A stretch of 64,000 nucleotides of DNA from Cryptomeria japonica (taxonomy: Eukaryota > Streptophyta > Pinopsida > Cupressales > Cupressaceae), in NCBI RefSeq assembly GCF_030272615.1, contig NC_081406.1, forward strand, positions 116,159,783 to 116,223,782, written 5' to 3'. This document shows, piece after piece, positions 61,480-64,000 of the stretch; position 1 is the first letter of the stretch, and every line of letters starts with the position of its first letter. The translations under genes and the position numbers were made by a program. The notes below the pieces were generated by a model. That model was not told the DNA's origin. It worked only from the letters and a program-made list of their open reading frames with translations, and did no database searches.

Positions 61480-62030
61480 ATTGGCTTTACTTGAGGGAAA
61501 AGTTTGTTGTCTTCGACATAGTGAGTCCTTATCATGTTTGTAATTTTCTGCCATAACAATCACATCAAAATGCAAAATAAACTAAAGTGTGTTAAGAAAC
61601 ACACTTAATAAGAAATTCATAACTACTTAAGATATATACACAAATTAATATAAAATGTAAGCATTAAAGGCATAATCTCCAAATAATTGAAGTGTGTTAA
61701 TAAACACATTTACATTGATATGATGATCTTCCACAAGTATGGTTCTTCCCTCGATGCTCTAGCACTCCTGCAAAAAATAGTAATAATTGAGGGTAGCGTA
61801 ACGTTGTCACAACAAATCATCCATACATTATTGAATGCAAAACAACTTTTTGACCATCTTTAACATGTGACAACATGCATACAATCCTTACACATTCATA
61901 AATACATATTCAAATGCATAAGTACATACATATACATATCCACCGACATACATATGCACATGTACATAGAATTTTACATATGTACATATACATACATATG
62001 CATATATATAACAAACATACATATTGCAAA
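61480..62030. other. No gene recognised
   Basis: AT-rich DNA with 'acacacttaataaga' and 'tacatatacatac' low-complexity stretches; no coding or structural signal beyond these. Confidence 0.4.
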
Positions 62031-62274
62031 CAAATAGTTACATAAGGAATGTGCAAAGGGAATTTGCAGAACTCAAAAATATGCAATGAATTGGATTGTA
62101 ATGAAAGTGACATGGAAAATTTTGTCTTATAATATAATTTGAATGTGCAATGCATTCGATTGTGATAGCTATCTATTTTCAAATTTAAATTTTTGTGGGA
62201 AACAGTCGATCATGTCATATTAAATATGCATTCCTCCATTGCTTTGAATTGTTCAGTTTTCTTCTATGCTTTGA

Positions 62275-62660
62275 ATTGTTCACACTATAATGAGTCAAGT
62301 TCACACTATATATGTATGTTGAAACAATATAATGAGTTAAATTCAGACTATAATTAAACAAATAATGTGGAGTCAAGCTGACACTATAAGCCCTCATGTT
62401 CACACTATAATGAAGCAATGAAACTTGAATCAAGTTCACACTATAATGAAGCAAATAATTTGGAGTCAAGTTCACACTATAAACCCTCAAGTTCACATTA
62501 TAATGAAGCAAAGAAAGTTGAGTCAAGTTGACATTATAACAAGTCAAGTTCACACTATAATGAAGCAAATAATTTGGAGTCAAGTTCACACTATAAACCC
62601 TCAAGTTCACATTATAATGAAGCAAAGAAAGTGGAGTCAAGTTCACACTATAATGATTAA
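62275..62660 (+). repeat. Short tandem array 'AAGTTCACACTATAATGA'
   Basis: About a dozen variants of 'caagttcacactataa', grouped in ~110-bp higher-order units (two clear units at about 62415-62520 and 62535-62640). The 226-codon minus-strand frame (YSVNLT repeats) across it is a by-product. Confidence 0.85.
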
Positions 62661-63588
62661 AAAGCAAATCCATTTTTGCATGTACCAATGAGTACAAATC
62701 CATCATTGAAAACCTTTGAACAAAAAAAAATGTTATTGTGTGTGTATGGACAATAACAATATATGTATATGTGTGTGTGTATGGACAATAACCATATAGG
62801 CACATTAAACTGTAAGAGAACATTGAAATGAAACTGTAAACCACATACAAACAAATCATCAATATAAAAAGCATAATGTAGCTACGAAGGAGCATAAACC
62901 ATCATTGGACATCCAATATGGTTGTTAATATTATTTGCAATGACTACATTGAAAGAAATGTTGGTTTACTGAAAACTGTATAATTTAAATTGAGAGATTT
63001 ATAACATTTAACATTGACTGTAGAAGGAATTTAGTTATTTAGTGTGTACCAATCTGAATGAGCGCCCTTGAATAAGGAAATTATTGTTGATTACATCAAG
63101 TTTTGTGGCTATATGGTTATTGTCCATATACATTTACACATTTATATAGACAATAATCATATAGCCACAGAACTCGAAACAACCATCATTATAAAACATA
63201 TTATGCTATTGTGTGTGTTTCTTCATGTATACATATATATGTGTGTGTGTGTGTACATAGATATGGACAATAACCATATAGGCACAGAACTTGAAACTGT
63301 ATATAACAAGGAGACAAACTAAAAGCATGAGATGCAGGAGTGAAATATGTAACTATGATGTGATTGAAAACTGGATATTGCTGATATTCTATTAGATACA
63401 GAACAATTTCATCATTGAACATCTTTCAACAAAATACAAATGCTACTGTGTGTGCATGTATAAATATATATACAGAGACAGATTATTGAAATGAAACCCT
63501 CAATGCCATTGAGATAAATGATGAAAAACAAATCAATTTCTATAGGTACCAATGAGTGCAAATCCATCATTGAACATCTTTGAACAAA

Positions 63589-63595
<7 letters not shown>

Positions 63596-63637
<42 letters not shown>
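63596..63637. repeat. (TA)n microsatellite
   Basis: About 42 bp of alternating A and T after an A-run; another TA run is at 60868-60896. Confidence 0.97.
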
Positions 63638-63640
<3 letters not shown>

Positions 63641-64000
63641 TCACACACATATATATAATTATTTTGGTATTATAAACAGAGAGAGACCATTTAACAACGC
63701 TTCCATAAAATGAAATGATAAATAATGAAGGGGTTTCAAAGAAAACAAAGAGATAATCATTTTTTTTGCAATTCATTGTGAGGATTTCGACATTATTATA
63801 CTGTAAGGATTTCGGTATTATTAAACTATAATTGAGCATTACAAAAAAATTAAGATTTCGAAATTATTATATTGTAAGGATTACAAAAAAATCATCAATA
63901 GACAAATCATCAAATAATTATAAACAATAATCAATTTTTTTTGCATTCTCTGTAATTATTTTGGCATTATAAACAGAGAGAACCATTTAACATGCCACCC

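Larger units (their letters stand above)
62041..64000. repeat. Right inverted-repeat arm (continues past the window)
   Basis: Carries reverse-complement copies of left-arm blocks (62041-62240, 62690-62720, 62880-63070, 63310-63430, 63475-63590, 63650-64000). An inserted tandem array (62275-62660) of 'ttcacactataatgaagcaaata..ttggagtcaag' lies between the first two blocks. The end of the arm is outside the window. Confidence 0.65.

Noticed and set aside
62215-62895. 226-codon minus-strand frame with YSVNLT repeats
   Set aside because: Generated by the 'caagttcacactataa' tandem array; no known repeat protein matches.

Overview
This window looks like a gene-poor, repeat-choked stretch of a large plant nuclear genome. 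It has Ty1/copia and Ty3/gypsy-type LTR elements, pentatricopeptide-repeat (PPR) and DA1-like gene debris, AT-rich intron-like DNA and GT-AG exon remnants. Very deep nesting and decayed reading frames favour a conifer or other gymnosperm; this is an inference and a fern is not excluded. I see no intact gene, no rRNA or tRNA gene and no CRISPR array.

Layout. 1-5.7 kb: single-copy-looking DNA with the broken 5' end of a DA1-like (LIM/ubiquitin-interacting-motif) gene and an antisense PPR fragment inside its probable first intron. 5.74-54.05 kb: a set of insertions inside insertions. A pair of ~0.8-kb direct repeats (5741-6522 and 7989-8274 + 53555-54047) looks like the LTRs of an old element. 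The second copy was split by a Ty1/copia element (8275-53554) with TG...CA LTRs and a perfect 5-bp target duplication TTAAG. The copia itself was opened twice. A gag/protease-only gypsy element (LARD A, 12031-21386, minus strand) sits in the pre-integrase region. A second gag-only gypsy element (LARD B, 23976-31233, minus strand) sits in the RNase H region. At the right edge of LARD B lies a 19.4-kb element with terminal inverted repeats (31237-50646).

The 19.4-kb element is the most interesting part. It has imperfect ~30-45 bp terminal inverted repeats, GC-rich palindromic subterminal motifs, and two convergent genes. Gene B is rightward and of unknown function. Gene A is leftward and is a candidate transposase with an HGKGxxDGxG motif. 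It also carries several private tandem satellites. Its gene A is split by a second, related ~8.1-kb element (about 38.80-46.88 kb) in opposite orientation with diverged copies of both genes and a satellite of about sixteen ~138-bp units that form near-perfect hairpins. I cannot assign this two-gene family to a named superfamily; it is the best candidate for an undescribed system here. In-frame stops in its genes are almost all TAG or TGA where CAG or CGA would read through, which fits decay driven by cytosine methylation.

54-64 kb: nondescript DNA, then a decayed pogo/Tigger-type (DDE_1) transposase gene (57640-60142) between long, rearranged inverted-repeat arms, with small hairpin elements and short tandem arrays. 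Nothing in the window appears capable of moving on its own now. The gypsy elements lack pol, and the copia, pogo-like and two-gene elements are all riddled with stops or frameshifts.
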